A stretch of 36,893 nt of DNA, taken from Desulfobacterales bacterium. Its GTDB lineage: Bacteria; Desulfobacterota; Desulfobacteria; Desulfobacterales; JAOZSB01. The stretch is taken from contig JAOZSB010000006.1 in the NCBI GenBank assembly GCA_029939895.1, positions 1 through 36,893 of the forward strand, read 5' to 3'. The translations under genes were made by a program, and so were the position numbers. The notes below the pieces were generated by a model, which was given only the letters and a program-made list of their open reading frames with translations, was not told the origin of the DNA and made no database searches. Every line of letters starts with the position of its first letter. Position 1 is the first letter of the stretch. This document shows positions 14,218 to 22,865 of this stretch, one piece after another.

Positions 14218-15048
14218 TTGAATCTGATGCCGGAAAACAAAAAAAAGCTTTCAAAATTTCAAAAAAAAATCCACGAAGTCATTTTTGAAGCAGATACTGC
14301 CCATGGAAGAGCCTTTGACCTTGTCCTGATTGTCAGTATTGTCATGAGCGTCGGGGTTGTAATGCTCGACAGCGTGGCTTCCATACGGGAAACCTGGGGC
14401 AACTGGCTCTATGCAGCAGAATGGTTTTTCACCATCCTTTTCAGCATTGAGTATCTTCTCAGGATTTACAGCATTGGCAACCCATTTCTATACATGAAAA
14501 GCTTTTTCGGGATCATCGACTTCCTCGCCATCCTGCCCACATACCTCAGCCTTATGTTCCCGGCTGGCCGATACTTCATGATAATTCGAATCCTGCGGGT
14601 ACTCAGGATTTTCAGGGTGCTGAAGCTGGTTCAATACGTCAGCGAAGCAAAACTGCTCATTGCAGCCCTTAAAACCAGCAGAACAAAAATCACTGTTTTC
14701 GTCTTCACAGTACTGACACTCGTGGTGGTTTTCGGGTCTGTCATGTACCTGGTGGAAGGTGCGGAAAACGGGTTCACAAGCATCCCCCGCAGCATCTACT
14801 GGGCAATCGTAACCCTTACAACCGTTGGATATGGCGACATTTCCCCGAACACAAGCATGGGGCAGTTCATAGCCGCAATCATCATGATCTTTGGATACGC
14901 CATAATAGCGGTTCCAACGGGCATCGTTACAGCAGAAATGATTGAGGCAGGAAAAAAGCAAGTCTCTACACAGGCCTGCTCCCACTGCGCCTCCGAAGGC
15001 CACGACTATGACGCACAACACTGCAAATTCTGCGGCTCAAAACTATAA
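14218..15048 (+). CDS. Voltage-gated-type potassium channel with zinc ribbon
   Basis: This is a six-segment cation channel of 276 residues in the inner membrane. The fourth segment is Arg-rich (RILRVLRIFRVLK), the hallmark of a voltage sensor. The pore loop TLTTVGYGDISP (near residue 200) is a K+ selectivity filter. After the last segment the short C-terminal tail has CSHC and CKFC pairs 15 residues apart, a probable zinc ribbon instead of the usual cyclic-nucleotide or RCK domain. The start is a TTG at 14218, 4 nt after AAGGAG. An ATG nine bases later (14227) is the alternative, 13 nt from the same site. The gene is alone and converges on glyS. It could set membrane potential, but K+ selectivity and gating are inferred from motifs only. 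Confidence 0.9.
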   Translation: MNLMPENKKKLSKFQKKIHEVIFEADTAHGRAFDLVLIVSIVMSVGVVMLDSVASIRETWGNWLYAAEWFFTILFSIEYLLRIYSIGNPFLYMKSFFGIIDFLAILPTYLSLMFPAGRYFMIIRILRVLRIFRVLKLVQYVSEAKLLIAALKTSRTKITVFVFTVLTLVVVFGSVMYLVEGAENGFTSIPRSIYWAIVTLTTVGYGDISPNTSMGQFIAAIIMIFGYAIIAVPTGIVTAEMIEAGKKQVSTQACSHCASEGHDYDAQHCKFCGSKL

Positions 15049-15088
15049 TTGCCTGACCATCATTGAACATACTTTTTAAGAACCGCTA

Positions 15089-15117
15089 TCAAAAACCAAA
15101 AAACCTGTCATCAGGTT
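15089..15117 (-). terminator. Terminator of the glyS operon
   Basis: On the minus strand AACCTG-ATGA-CAGGTT is followed by TTTTTTGGTTTTT. The left arm contains the glyS stop codon. The stem is short (6 bp), but the tetraloop and U-run fit an intrinsic terminator. It also closes the gap to the convergent channel gene. Confidence 0.6.
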
Positions 15118-17201
15118 GAAATTCTGGAAAAATCTGCAAACTCGGCAAAAAGCCCCCAGATCTCCTTTAAAATTGCAAGCCTGTTTCTTTTTACTTTTTC
15201 ATCCTCTGCCATCACAAGCACATTATCAAAAAAAGCATCCACAGCCCCACGCAGGGAGGCTATCTTGAGCAATGCATCGTCATAGCTGCCATTTTCAAGG
15301 TCATTGTCAACGCCTGTTTTCACGTTACGCAGGGCAGCAACAAGTTCTTTTTCTTCACCCTGCTCAAACAACCCTTCATCTGCCAGCCCTAAACCGTCAA
15401 TGTCTTCGTTTTTAGCAGACTTTCTGATAATGTTTACCACACGCTTAAAGGCAGCAGCCAGGGGTTCAAAATCTGGTTTGCTTTTCATGTTTTCCAATGC
15501 CCAGGTACGGTTCCACACATCAGGCGCATTATCCACACTCACCGCAGCTATGCTTGCCACAACATCCTTTGAAAAACCTTCCTCAATAAGTATATGTTCA
15601 ATGCGGCCCTGTATAAAGCCGATTGCCTTTGATGCAGTCTCCGCCATATCAGCGGTTGCCTTGTCCTTGAGGAGTTCCAGGCTCTTTGCGATTGCTTTAT
15701 TAAGGGAAAAGCCAAACTGCTTATCAAGCATGATAAGGGCCAGCCCTATTCCCTGCCGCCTTAATGCATAGGGGTCTGATGCACCAGTCGGGATAAGCCC
15801 GACGCTGAAGCATCCGCATATGGAGTCAATCTTTTCTGCAACACTTAAAACCGCGCCAGTCCGGGTTTCCGGGAGGGTTCCGCCAGAGTAAAGCGGCCTG
15901 TAATGCTCTTCAATCGCTGCTGCCACCTCTGCGTCCTCACCAGCCTTTAGAGCATAAATCCGTCCCATTACACCCTGTAGTTTCGGGAACTCGCACACAA
16001 CCTGACTTTCAAGGTCTGCCTTGAAAAGCTGCCCTGCACGGACAATCCTTTGCATTTCATCCCCATCTGCTCCAATCTCCTGTGCTATGAATTCAGCAAG
16101 CTTTGCAACCCTTTCTGCTTTTTCGAAAATTGAACCGAGTCTGGCCTGAAAAAGTACATTTTTCAGCCTTTGGGTCCAGTCCTCCATAGAGTCTTCAAGG
16201 TCAGCCATGTAGAAAAATCTTGCATCATCGAGTCTGGCCCTCAACACACGCTCATGCCCTGCTGTCACAAGATCCATATCCTTTACTGCCGTGTTGTTGA
16301 CCGCTATAAAATATGGAAGCAGGTTTTCAGAATCATCCACAACGGAAAAATATTTCTGGTGCTCCCGCATGGCAGTTACAAGTACTTCCTTGGGTACTTC
16401 CAGGTACTTATCTTCAAACTTACCAGCCGACGGCAAAGGATTTTCGACCAGATTTGCATTTATTCCTATCAACTCGTCATCAGCCAGAAGACTTCCGCCC
16501 ATTTCCACGGCCAGTTTTTCAACCCGCAGCCTTATAATATCCCTGCGCTCGTCAACTCCTGGAACAACACCTGCATCCTTTAATGTCTTTACATACTCAT
16601 CCGGTGAACTCAGCCTGTACTGCTTTGGGTGTGTGAAAGAGTGGCCCCATGTGCTCTGTCCGCTTTCTATGTTCCAGAGCGTAAAAGGCACAACATCCTC
16701 GCCAAGCATTGCAAGAAGGGAATGCACGGGCCTTGCAAAATGCATTTTCAGGTCAGCCCACTTCATGGTTTTTGGAAATGGAATCGCTTTAATTACTTCT
16801 GGAAAAACTTTTTCCAGAAGGTCTATTGCAGGTCTACCCTGATCAGAAACCGTGGCACAGAGGTAACGCCCCTTTTTGGTTTCCTTTATATTAAGGTCTT
16901 TCACATCAATTTTATTTTTTTCCGCAAACTTGACTGCCGCCACTGTTGGATTGCCGTCACCATCAAATGCGACCTTTTCCGGTGGGCCGGTCACCTCAGA
17001 AGTCAATGGCTCCTGCTTGTCAGCCACCGCTTCCACCATTACTGCAAGCCTCCTGGGGGTTCCAAAAACCTTTGCAGCCCCATGAGCTATACGAAGTCCG
17101 TCAAGCTTTTCCAATAATTTTGCAGAAAGCGCATCAAGTGCAGGCTCAATATATCCTGTGGGTATTTCTTCTGCTCCTACCTCTAATAGAAGGGTTTTCA
17201 T
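15111..17201 (-). CDS. glyS: Glycyl-tRNA synthetase beta subunit
   Basis: GlyS is the beta chain of the bacterial alpha2beta2 glycyl-tRNA synthetase. It recognises tRNA-Gly and is needed for charging by the GlyQ catalytic subunit. The N-terminus LLLEVGAEEIPTGYI is diagnostic, as are FPKTMKW and RARLDDARFFY. The C-terminal anticodon-binding region ends near LKEIWGLFAEFADFSRI. The track start at 17228 adds nine residues (MKKSLLGVK). The ATG at 17201 matches the family start and has AGGAG 7 nt upstream, giving 696 residues. It is downstream of glyQ in the same direction, 124 bp away, and followed by a terminator. Confidence 0.96.
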   Translation of the reverse strand: MKTLLLEVGAEEIPTGYIEPALDALSAKLLEKLDGLRIAHGAAKVFGTPRRLAVMVEAVADKQEPLTSEVTGPPEKVAFDGDGNPTVAAVKFAEKNKIDVKDLNIKETKKGRYLCATVSDQGRPAIDLLEKVFPEVIKAIPFPKTMKWADLKMHFARPVHSLLAMLGEDVVPFTLWNIESGQSTWGHSFTHPKQYRLSSPDEYVKTLKDAGVVPGVDERRDIIRLRVEKLAVEMGGSLLADDELIGINANLVENPLPSAGKFEDKYLEVPKEVLVTAMREHQKYFSVVDDSENLLPYFIAVNNTAVKDMDLVTAGHERVLRARLDDARFFYMADLEDSMEDWTQRLKNVLFQARLGSIFEKAERVAKLAEFIAQEIGADGDEMQRIVRAGQLFKADLESQVVCEFPKLQGVMGRIYALKAGEDAEVAAAIEEHYRPLYSGGTLPETRTGAVLSVAEKIDSICGCFSVGLIPTGASDPYALRRQGIGLALIMLDKQFGFSLNKAIAKSLELLKDKATADMAETASKAIGFIQGRIEHILIEEGFSKDVVASIAAVSVDNAPDVWNRTWALENMKSKPDFEPLAAAFKRVVNIIRKSAKNEDIDGLGLADEGLFEQGEEKELVAALRNVKTGVDNDLENGSYDDALLKIASLRGAVDAFFDNVLVMAEDEKVKRNRLAILKEIWGLFAEFADFSRIST

Positions 17202-17228
17202 TTTAACTCCTAGCAAACTTTTTTTCAT

Positions 17229-17252
17229 GCTTAATATTCTTGATAAATAAGC
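17229..17252 (-). other. GCTTA/TAAGC hairpin in glyQ-glyS gap, degenerate leader-element candidate
   Basis: In the mRNA sense GCUUA and UAAGC can pair across 14 nt. Further on come AAAAAAAGTTT and CTAGGAG before the glyS ATG. The order GCUUA..UAAGC..AAGUUU..AGGAG is the same as in the leader elements elsewhere in the window, but the sequence between is not conserved. It may be an eroded copy or a coincidence. Confidence 0.2.
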
Positions 17253-17325
17253 TTTGCTTTTTTAATTTTTTGTCAAACTCTGACACATCTGCTTATAAAT
17301 CCACAATACGCATCTCGAATTCTGG

Positions 17326-18195
17326 CTACTTCTTTAATAATGGGAATCCCATTTCTTCCCGCTGTTTCAGGTAGGTCTCTGAACATGCTCTCGCCATTTT
17401 TCTGATCCTGCCGATGTAGCCGGTTCTTTCGGTTACGCTTATCGCACCCCTTGCATCCAGGAGGTTGAAGGTGTGTGAACACTTGAGGCAGAACTCATAA
17501 GCCGGCAGCACAAGTCCGTCTGCTATTATCCGATGGGACTCAGCCTCGTATCTGGCGAAAAGGTCGAAGAGCATTTCAATATCTGCCTTCTCAAAATTGT
17601 ATGTTGACTGCTCCTTTTCCTGCTGTAGAAAAACATCACCATAGGTTATTGTGTCGTTCCACATAAGGTCGTAAACCCTGTCCACGCCCTGTAAATACAT
17701 GGCTATTCTTTCCAGGCCGTAGGTCAGTTCAACGGAAACAGGGTGAACCTCAATGCTTCCTGCCTGCTGAAAATAAGTAAACTGTGTTACTTCCATGCCG
17801 TCCAGCCAGACCTCCCAGCCAAGTCCCGATGCGCCCAGTGTCGGGGATTCCCAGTCATCTTCCACAAACCTAATATCATGGGCCAGTGGATCAACCCCCA
17901 GTGCACTAAGGCTGTCAAGGTACAACTGCTGCACATTGAGGGGCGACGGCTTGAGTATCACCTGATACTGATAATAATGCTGCAACCGGTTGGGATTTTC
18001 TCCGTAACGCCCGTCTGCCGGCCTTCTCGACGGCTGAACATAGGCAGTGTTCCACGGCTCCGGCCCAAGCGCCTTTAACAGCGTCCCTGGATGAAACGTC
18101 CCGGCTCCCACCTCAATATCGTAGGACTGGATAAGAACACAGCCGTTGTTTGCCCAATAGTTTTGCAAGGTTAGAATTATGTCTTGAAATTTCAT
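17326..18195 (-). CDS. glyQ: Glycyl-tRNA synthetase alpha subunit
   Basis: GlyQ is the class II catalytic chain that activates glycine with ATP and transfers it to tRNA-Gly together with GlyS. The N-terminus [17 protein letters not shown], the motif-2 region [15 protein letters not shown] and the segment [17 protein letters not shown] are characteristic. The protein has 289 residues, the usual size. The ATG at 18195 has an AGAGG 5 nt upstream. It forms a pair with glyS and lies downstream of the GHMP kinase, recO and mgtE on the same strand, with 86 bp separating it from the kinase stop. No glycine riboswitch or T-box is visible before it. Confidence 0.97.
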   Translation of the reverse strand: MKFQDIILTLQNYWANNGCVLIQSYDIEVGAGTFHPGTLLKALGPEPWNTAYVQPSRRPADGRYGENPNRLQHYYQYQVILKPSPLNVQQLYLDSLSALGVDPLAHDIRFVEDDWESPTLGASGLGWEVWLDGMEVTQFTYFQQAGSIEVHPVSVELTYGLERIAMYLQGVDRVYDLMWNDTITYGDVFLQQEKEQSTYNFEKADIEMLFDLFARYEAESHRIIADGLVLPAYEFCLKCSHTFNLLDARGAISVTERTGYIGRIRKMARACSETYLKQREEMGFPLLKK

Positions 18196-18281
18196 TTTTA
18201 CCTCTGTTAAACTTTTTTTATTTCAATTTTTTCTACTTTTATCGTTGACTTCTGGGTACCAGATTCCGTTAATTACAATTC

Positions 18282-19334
18282 TTAAATAAGCCCATCCCAG
18301 TCAGTAGTCATATCCAGCAGGCAGGCTCCTTTGCTTTTATTAAGGATGTCGGCCCATTTGGGTTTCAGGGTTTCAATGTTATCCCCGTTACCTATCGCCC
18401 AGATACAGCCACCACCGCCTGCTCCGGTAAACCTTGCACCGCAGCTAAGTTTTTTTGCTGCATTTACCAGGTCTTTTCCAGGGCCGACCAGCACTCCGGG
18501 TGTCATTTTTCTTCGGATGTCGGTCTCTGCGTTCATGGCCCTTGCTGCACCCTCCATATCCCAGGATGCCAGACAGCCGGCAAATTCACTGGTAAGGTCG
18601 GAAATCCTGACCCATTTATCACGCATTTTGCCTGTTTTGAACTTTTTCACCCAAAATCCATTCACATCAGCAGACTCGTGCTGGATTCCGCAATATGCGA
18701 AGAGGAGACATTTATCAAGGTCTTTTTTCTTATTTTTTTTCAGAAGAAGCCTGCGACTGTATTCCTGCCCCTGGGTGTAGCCAGTCCACGTCCACTGGTT
18801 AACACCGCCAAAGGCTGCGCCCAGTTGATCCTGCAAACCGCAAGGCACACCAGCAACGCTTTGTTCTGCTGCATGTGCAATATTTACAATTGCTTTTCTG
18901 GAAAGTGCTTTTTGTCCCATTTGTTCATGGGCCTTTGAAAACGCCCCCACAAGAGCCACCGCTGCTGCCGAGGAACCGCCCAGCCCGCTTTTGGGCGGGG
19001 ATGACGAGTCTATGTGAATCTGTACACCATCTGCTCCAAAGTATGAGGCCACTGCAAAAAAAAGACCAAATGAATGATCAAGGGGAAAGTTTGCGGTTTT
19101 AAAGGTTGCGGATTTAAAGCCCCTTGATGAAATTTTTATAAAACCAGCCTTAAATTTTGAAAGCGTGACATTGGTGCGCATGTCAACGGCCAGGTTAAAG
19201 GTTTTTGGCCCGATTGAACGTAAAGGAAGATTGAAGATGCTGATATCAAGGGTTCCGCCCATATCGACCCGCATTGGAACCGAGCATTTAATATCGCCTT
19301 TTTCAAGAACTGCCGTAATGTCCACTACGGTCAT
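18282..19334 (-). CDS. GHMP-family sugar kinase
   Basis: GHMP kinases phosphorylate small metabolites such as galactose, mevalonate, homoserine or heptose-7-phosphate. The ATP-binding motif PPKSGLGGSSAAAVALVGAF (near residues 113-132) and the C-terminal GARFTGAGGGGCIWAIG are both intact. The N-terminal substrate segment CSVPMRVDMGGTLDI resembles the D-glycero-D-manno-heptose-7-phosphate kinase (HddA) branch more than mevalonate or homoserine kinase, but the substrate is not certain. The 350-residue length fits. GGGAGG lies 5 nt before the ATG, overlapping the recO stop region, so translation is coupled to recO. No heptose or nucleotide-sugar genes are next to it. Confidence 0.85.
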   Translation of the reverse strand: MTVVDITAVLEKGDIKCSVPMRVDMGGTLDISIFNLPLRSIGPKTFNLAVDMRTNVTLSKFKAGFIKISSRGFKSATFKTANFPLDHSFGLFFAVASYFGADGVQIHIDSSSPPKSGLGGSSAAAVALVGAFSKAHEQMGQKALSRKAIVNIAHAAEQSVAGVPCGLQDQLGAAFGGVNQWTWTGYTQGQEYSRRLLLKKNKKKDLDKCLLFAYCGIQHESADVNGFWVKKFKTGKMRDKWVRISDLTSEFAGCLASWDMEGAARAMNAETDIRRKMTPGVLVGPGKDLVNAAKKLSCGARFTGAGGGGCIWAIGNGDNIETLKPKWADILNKSKGACLLDMTTDWDGLI

Positions 19335-19338
19335 AACC

Positions 19339-20115
19339 CTACCTCCCGATTGATCCCCGTATTGTTTTAAGGAAGTTAAGTGTTTTCAAATTTCGTCCCA
19401 GATAGTATGGAACAAAGCTTTCCAGAAATGCCAGCCCCTCTTTTTGCGCAGTTTCAGAAAGACGTATCCGCATTGCTGCCGGGAGATCCTTTGACTCGAT
19501 CCACAACAGCAGCTTAACCGTCCCCTTGGAAAGAAACCTGTTGCCCCTGGCCTGTGGCCTGCATTCCCTGCAAACAAGGGAGCCTTTGGAAATATCAAAA
19601 AGCATTCGATTCTCTTCAACCGATTCCATGGGTTTGCCGCAAATCCCGCAGGTAATGAGGTTTGGCATAAACCCGGACTGTGACATGAATCGGATCTGAA
19701 AAATTATGCTCAAGGTCTCGATTGGGCCGTCACCATCCTCAAGCTCTGCAAGGGAATGGTGCAAAAGATCAAAAATTTCCTCCTGGACAGAACCTTCTTC
19801 AACCCACTGGTTAACAAGCTCTGCCCAGTAACTGGCATAGGCAGTCTTTTCAACATGCCCCCTGATCCCGATAAATGGCCGAATAAGGGAAGCTTCCTTC
19901 AGTATCAAAAGTCCCTTTTTTTTCCCGCTGGTGTAGACAGCATCAATAAGAGAAAAAAGTTCCATTGTGCCGGCAAATCTTTTAACGCTTTTTTTCGCAG
20001 ACTTGGCAATGGCTGAAACCTTGCCGTTGTCTCTGGTTATCAGCTTTAATATAATGTCGTAGTCGCCGTGGTCGAACTTGCGAAGCATTATTGATTGTGA
20101 TGAAAACTCTGACAT
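19339..20115 (-). CDS. recO: DNA repair protein RecO
   Basis: RecO works with RecR (and RecF) to load RecA onto SSB-coated single-stranded DNA in gap repair, and can anneal complementary strands. The 258-residue protein has the N-terminal OB-fold (IMLRKFDHGDYDIILKLITRDNGKVSAIAKS), a helical middle, and a zinc-finger of the form CGICG..CREC (residues about 156-179). All are standard. It starts three bases after the mgtE stop and ends four bases before the kinase start, so it is the middle of a tight mgtE-recO-kinase run. The pairing with mgtE is positional and no shared function is implied. Confidence 0.95.
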   Translation of the reverse strand: MSEFSSQSIMLRKFDHGDYDIILKLITRDNGKVSAIAKSAKKSVKRFAGTMELFSLIDAVYTSGKKKGLLILKEASLIRPFIGIRGHVEKTAYASYWAELVNQWVEEGSVQEEIFDLLHHSLAELEDGDGPIETLSIIFQIRFMSQSGFMPNLITCGICGKPMESVEENRMLFDISKGSLVCRECRPQARGNRFLSKGTVKLLLWIESKDLPAAMRIRLSETAQKEGLAFLESFVPYYLGRNLKTLNFLKTIRGSIGR

Positions 20116-20118
20116 CTT

Positions 20119-21471
20119 TTAAAGTCCAAGAAAAACTGTGGCAAGCATGAAGTAAACAAAAACACTTATTATATCAATAGCAGTAGTCACAAAAGGGCCG
20201 GTGGCAACTGCCGGGTCAACACCTATCCTGCCGAAAAACATGGGAACCATAGAGCCGACAAGGGCTGCAACCGACATGGAAGAGATTACAGCAAGTCCAA
20301 CGGCAAATGCAAGTGCGGGTGTAGAATAGTTAAACTGCGCCACGATTCCGATAAGAGCTCCGTAGACAAAGCCGAGTATCAGCCCGATTGCAAGCTCCTT
20401 TAATACCACGTTCCACAGGTCATCAATTTGCAGCCGACCAGTGGCAAGACCGCGTACTACAATGGTTGATGACTGAGTACCGATGTTACCCCCCATCCCC
20501 ATGATTACAGGGATAAAAGCAGCAAGGCTGGTGACCTGCTGGAGTGTTTCCTCAAAACGGCCTATTATAAAAAAAGCCATGATACCACCCAGACAACTTG
20601 CAAAAAGCCATGGGAGCCGGATCTTGGTACTTTTTATTACTGACTTGGTTTCGACAAATTCCTCACCAGCACCAGCCATCTTGAGAATATCCTCGGTGGC
20701 CTCTGCCCGTATAATGTCGATTACATCATCAACGGTAACAATTCCAGCCATGACGTTTTCATCGTCAACAACCGGGACTGCAAGTATGTCGTAATTTGAA
20801 ACGATTTTTGCAACCTTTTCCTGGTCAGTATATGTCTTGACCTTAAACACATCGGTGGCCATGAAAGAGCGCAGCGGTGTCGCCGGAGGCACGGTTACAA
20901 GCTGTCTAAGGGAACAGACACCCACAAGTTTGCCGTAGTCATCGACAACGTAGAGATAAAACGGCATCTCAACGTCCATATGCTCATTTTGCAGGGATGC
21001 GATAGCTTCCTTTGCAGTGGTTTCCTCCTTTAATGAGATAAAGTCGGTAACCATGATACCACCGGCAGTGTCGTCCTTGTACTTTAAAAGGCCCTCTACA
21101 TCCTCCGACCCTTCCCAGTTAATGGCCTTTAAAAGGGCGGCTGATTTTTTTTCTGGAAGTTTACCAATCAAATCGGCTGCATCATCAGCAGGCATTTTTT
21201 CAAGGATGGTTGCTACATCATCAACCTCCATGCCTTCAACAAGGGCATTGAGGATATCTGTGTCGAGTTCTGCGAAGAGTGCGCTTTTACCGTCAATATC
21301 TTCAACAAGATCCAGAAGCTTTTTCTGGCTGGAAAAGGACATTGATCTGAAGACCGAAGCCAAATCAGATGCGTGTGCATTGTTTACCATTTTCCTGAGA
21401 TGGGTTATACCACCCCGCCTCATAAGCCTTTTCATACTGTCGGCAAGCACCTTAACATGATCTCGTTCCAT
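20119..21471 (-). CDS. mgtE: Magnesium transporter MgtE
   Basis: MgtE is a dimeric Mg2+ channel of the inner membrane. Its cytosolic part senses Mg2+ and closes the pore when the ion is plentiful. Domains in order: the helical N domain (residues about 30-130, with repeated AELLKKLP-like units such as MPADDAADLIGKLPEKK), two CBS domains (about 135-255, IMVTDFISLKEETTAKEAI and MATDVFKVKTYTDQEKV), a connecting helix, and five membrane segments from about 280. GMGGNIGTQSSTIVVRGLA and the Asp of RIGVDPAVATGPFVTT form the ion path. At 450 residues it has the usual length. AGGCGG lies 5 nt before the ATG and belongs to a leader element present in three copies upstream. No M-box (ykoK) Mg2+ riboswitch is recognisable. 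Confidence 0.96.
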   Translation of the reverse strand: MERDHVKVLADSMKRLMRRGGITHLRKMVNNAHASDLASVFRSMSFSSQKKLLDLVEDIDGKSALFAELDTDILNALVEGMEVDDVATILEKMPADDAADLIGKLPEKKSAALLKAINWEGSEDVEGLLKYKDDTAGGIMVTDFISLKEETTAKEAIASLQNEHMDVEMPFYLYVVDDYGKLVGVCSLRQLVTVPPATPLRSFMATDVFKVKTYTDQEKVAKIVSNYDILAVPVVDDENVMAGIVTVDDVIDIIRAEATEDILKMAGAGEEFVETKSVIKSTKIRLPWLFASCLGGIMAFFIIGRFEETLQQVTSLAAFIPVIMGMGGNIGTQSSTIVVRGLATGRLQIDDLWNVVLKELAIGLILGFVYGALIGIVAQFNYSTPALAFAVGLAVISSMSVAALVGSMVPMFFGRIGVDPAVATGPFVTTAIDIISVFVYFMLATVFLGL

Positions 21472-21477
21472 AACAAC

Positions 21478-21556
21478 CGCCTAAAAACTTAATATTAACA
21501 TCAAAGCCTTTTGCTTAGTTTATCCAGGTGGTCTGGTTATGAAATAAGCAAAAAAG
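21478..21556 (-). promoter_or_regulatory. Leader element copy A, directly before mgtE
   Basis: In the mRNA sense UUUUGCUUA pairs with UAAGCAAAA, enclosing UUU/AAA and CCAG/CUGG. This is followed by GGCUUUGAUGUUAAUAUUAAGUUUUUAGGCGG, which contains the mgtE ribosome binding site. AAACU of the first hairpin can alternatively pair with AGUUU next to that site, so two mutually exclusive folds are possible. This is one of the two best preserved copies. Confidence 0.55.
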
Positions 21557-21638
21557 CTCCAAATAAACTTAAATGTTTTAACGAAGCCAAACCCCTATTT
21601 TATAACGAAGGTCTGATTGTGAAATAAACAAAAAACTC
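21557..21638 (-). repeat. Leader element copy B, tandem with copy A
   Basis: This copy abuts copy A on its upstream side. It keeps GTTTTTTGTTTATTTCACAATCAGACC, GGCTTCGTT and TTTAAGTTTATTTGGAGC, but has lost the TAAGCAAAA arm (reads TAAAATAGGGG). No start codon with a frame follows, so its ribosome binding site appears unused. Confidence 0.5.
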
Positions 21639-21710
21639 GTTCAATTGTTCATTTAAAAAACAAAAGAAATTATTTAAAATTTGATGCAAAAGGAAATAAT
21701 AACCGCAGGC

Positions 21711-21766
21711 ACAGTCAATTGTAACTTGAGGATTGTAATTTTTTTTCAATGCCTAAGATTGACTGT
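21711..21766. other. 9-bp hairpin in the mgtE upstream region
   Basis: ACAGTCAAT (21711-21719) and ATTGACTGT (21758-21766) pair across a 38-nt loop that contains a run of eight T. It lies between leader copies B and C. No U-run follows the stem itself on either strand. Confidence 0.3.
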
Positions 21767-21788
21767 AAAGACATTTTCTTGCACAATG

Positions 21789-21872
21789 CTGCCAATAAAC
21801 CTAAATAGTAACAATGAAGCCTTTTGCTTAGTTTATACCCAGGGTCTGGTTATGAAATAAGCAAAAAACTGC
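21789..21872 (-). repeat. Leader element copy C, upstream of mgtE
   Basis: This copy is very close to copy A: GTTTTTTGCTTATTTCATAACCAGACCCTGG..TATAAACTAAGCAAAAGGCTTC and then TTTAGGTTTATTGG. It lies about 310 bp before mgtE and about 70 bp after the rodZ-like gene, with no gene of its own. Its outer GCAGTTTTTT also serves as an arm of the terminator that follows the rodZ-like gene. Together with A and B it fills most of the 470-bp gap. Confidence 0.5.
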
Positions 21873-21928
21873 TTTGCGTCCAGGGCTAAAAATTTCGATT
21901 CCCGGCCAGGGCCAGGCCGCAGTTTTTT
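21863..21928 (-). terminator. Terminator after the rodZ-like gene
   Basis: On the minus strand AAAAAACTGC pairs with GCAGTTTTTT, with GGCC-rich pairing possible inside the long loop. The U-run lies within the second arm. It has the same form on the plus strand, so it could act in both directions. It follows the rodZ-like stop by 13 nt. Confidence 0.45.
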
Positions 21929-21941
21929 TTGCCGGAGGTAT

Positions 21942-22859
21942 CTATGGCAGTTCCATATTAACTGCCTGCCCGCTTCGGCCAGGGACATCAACTGGTTTGC
22001 CGTTAAGCTTCATCGCAACTCCGCCGGCATTTCCAATCAAAATATTATAACTCGTATTTGCCTTTATCATTAACTCATAGCCTGGCTTTAAAAGATACTC
22101 CTTTGGCTCCTGCTCATCAGCAATGACCTTGAGCCAGGTCTCTTCCTTCGCCAAAAAATAAAGCTCGTAAATATCCTTATTATCCTGCGCAACCGTGTCA
22201 GTGGCGGCTTCACGTACATCCCCTGCACCGTCAATCCCGGACTGCTCATCAATTCCCGGACTGGCAGGTGGTTTTTCCTCAAGCACATCACCTGTTATTG
22301 CTGCATCTCCGCCAGAGGACGATGTCTCTGCATCAGCTTCCTGGCTGTCTTTATCTGTGTGATTACTGCTTCCCCCGGAGGCTCCCTCAACTCCATGGGC
22401 CGGGGATTCATGGGGTACTGACTCAACCGCATGCTTATCGCCCGCACCAGCGGGTTCTCCATGCCCCATGTTGTTTTGAAGAATGCTGCTCGAAAAAATC
22501 ATTAAAGCAACCATGGACACAAGCGCAGCCAGCGACATAAGGATTCTTGGCCAGAATTTCTTGCTCAACTGTATCAGATCAGCCTCAGACCTTGTTGTTC
22601 TTCTATGGAACTCAAGGCTAACCTCATAACGCTTGAGAGCATCACCCATATCAGCACCAACAGCCTTGGCATACGCCCTGATAAACCCCCTGGCAAAGAC
22701 TTCCTGCGGGAGCTGGTCATGATCCTCTGCTTCGATTTTCTGCAAAACATCACGGGCTATCCGCGTTTCTTTGGATACCCATTCAATGCTGGTTTTCTTT
22801 TCCTTTCTCGCCGCTCTAAGATAACGGCCAAAGGACAAATTGTCAGTATTATTTTCCAT
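21942..22859 (-). CDS. RodZ-like HTH membrane protein with DUF4115 domain
   Basis: This 305-residue protein has the RodZ architecture. A cytosolic helix-turn-helix of the HTH_25 type (residues 8-80, FGRYLRAARKEKKTSIEWVSKETRI) comes first. One membrane segment follows (about 111-131, ILMSLAALVSMVALMIFSSSI), then a periplasmic linker rich in Ser, Gly, Glu and Asp. A C-terminal beta domain (ETWLKVIADEQEPKEYLLKPG to the end) matches the RodZ C-terminal/DUF4115 type. RodZ couples MreB filaments to the cell-wall elongation machinery; I infer the same role here. It follows the SurA-like gene by six bases and lies last in the mfd-surA run. The ribosome binding site is weak, so coupling to the upstream gene is likely. 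Confidence 0.85.
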   Translation of the reverse strand: MENNTDNLSFGRYLRAARKEKKTSIEWVSKETRIARDVLQKIEAEDHDQLPQEVFARGFIRAYAKAVGADMGDALKRYEVSLEFHRRTTRSEADLIQLSKKFWPRILMSLAALVSMVALMIFSSSILQNNMGHGEPAGAGDKHAVESVPHESPAHGVEGASGGSSNHTDKDSQEADAETSSSGGDAAITGDVLEEKPPASPGIDEQSGIDGAGDVREAATDTVAQDNKDIYELYFLAKEETWLKVIADEQEPKEYLLKPGYELMIKANTSYNILIGNAGGVAMKLNGKPVDVPGRSGQAVNMELP

Positions 22860-22865
22860 AAATTT

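Noticed and set aside
14488-15021. 177-residue minus-strand ORF over the K+ channel
   Set aside because: It is Cys/His/Asp-rich, as expected from the reverse complement of the channel gene, which has clear motifs.
21472-21941. Possible M-box Mg2+ riboswitch before mgtE
   Set aside because: I looked for the ykoK/M-box conserved segments and did not see them; the region consists of copies of the repeated leader element instead.
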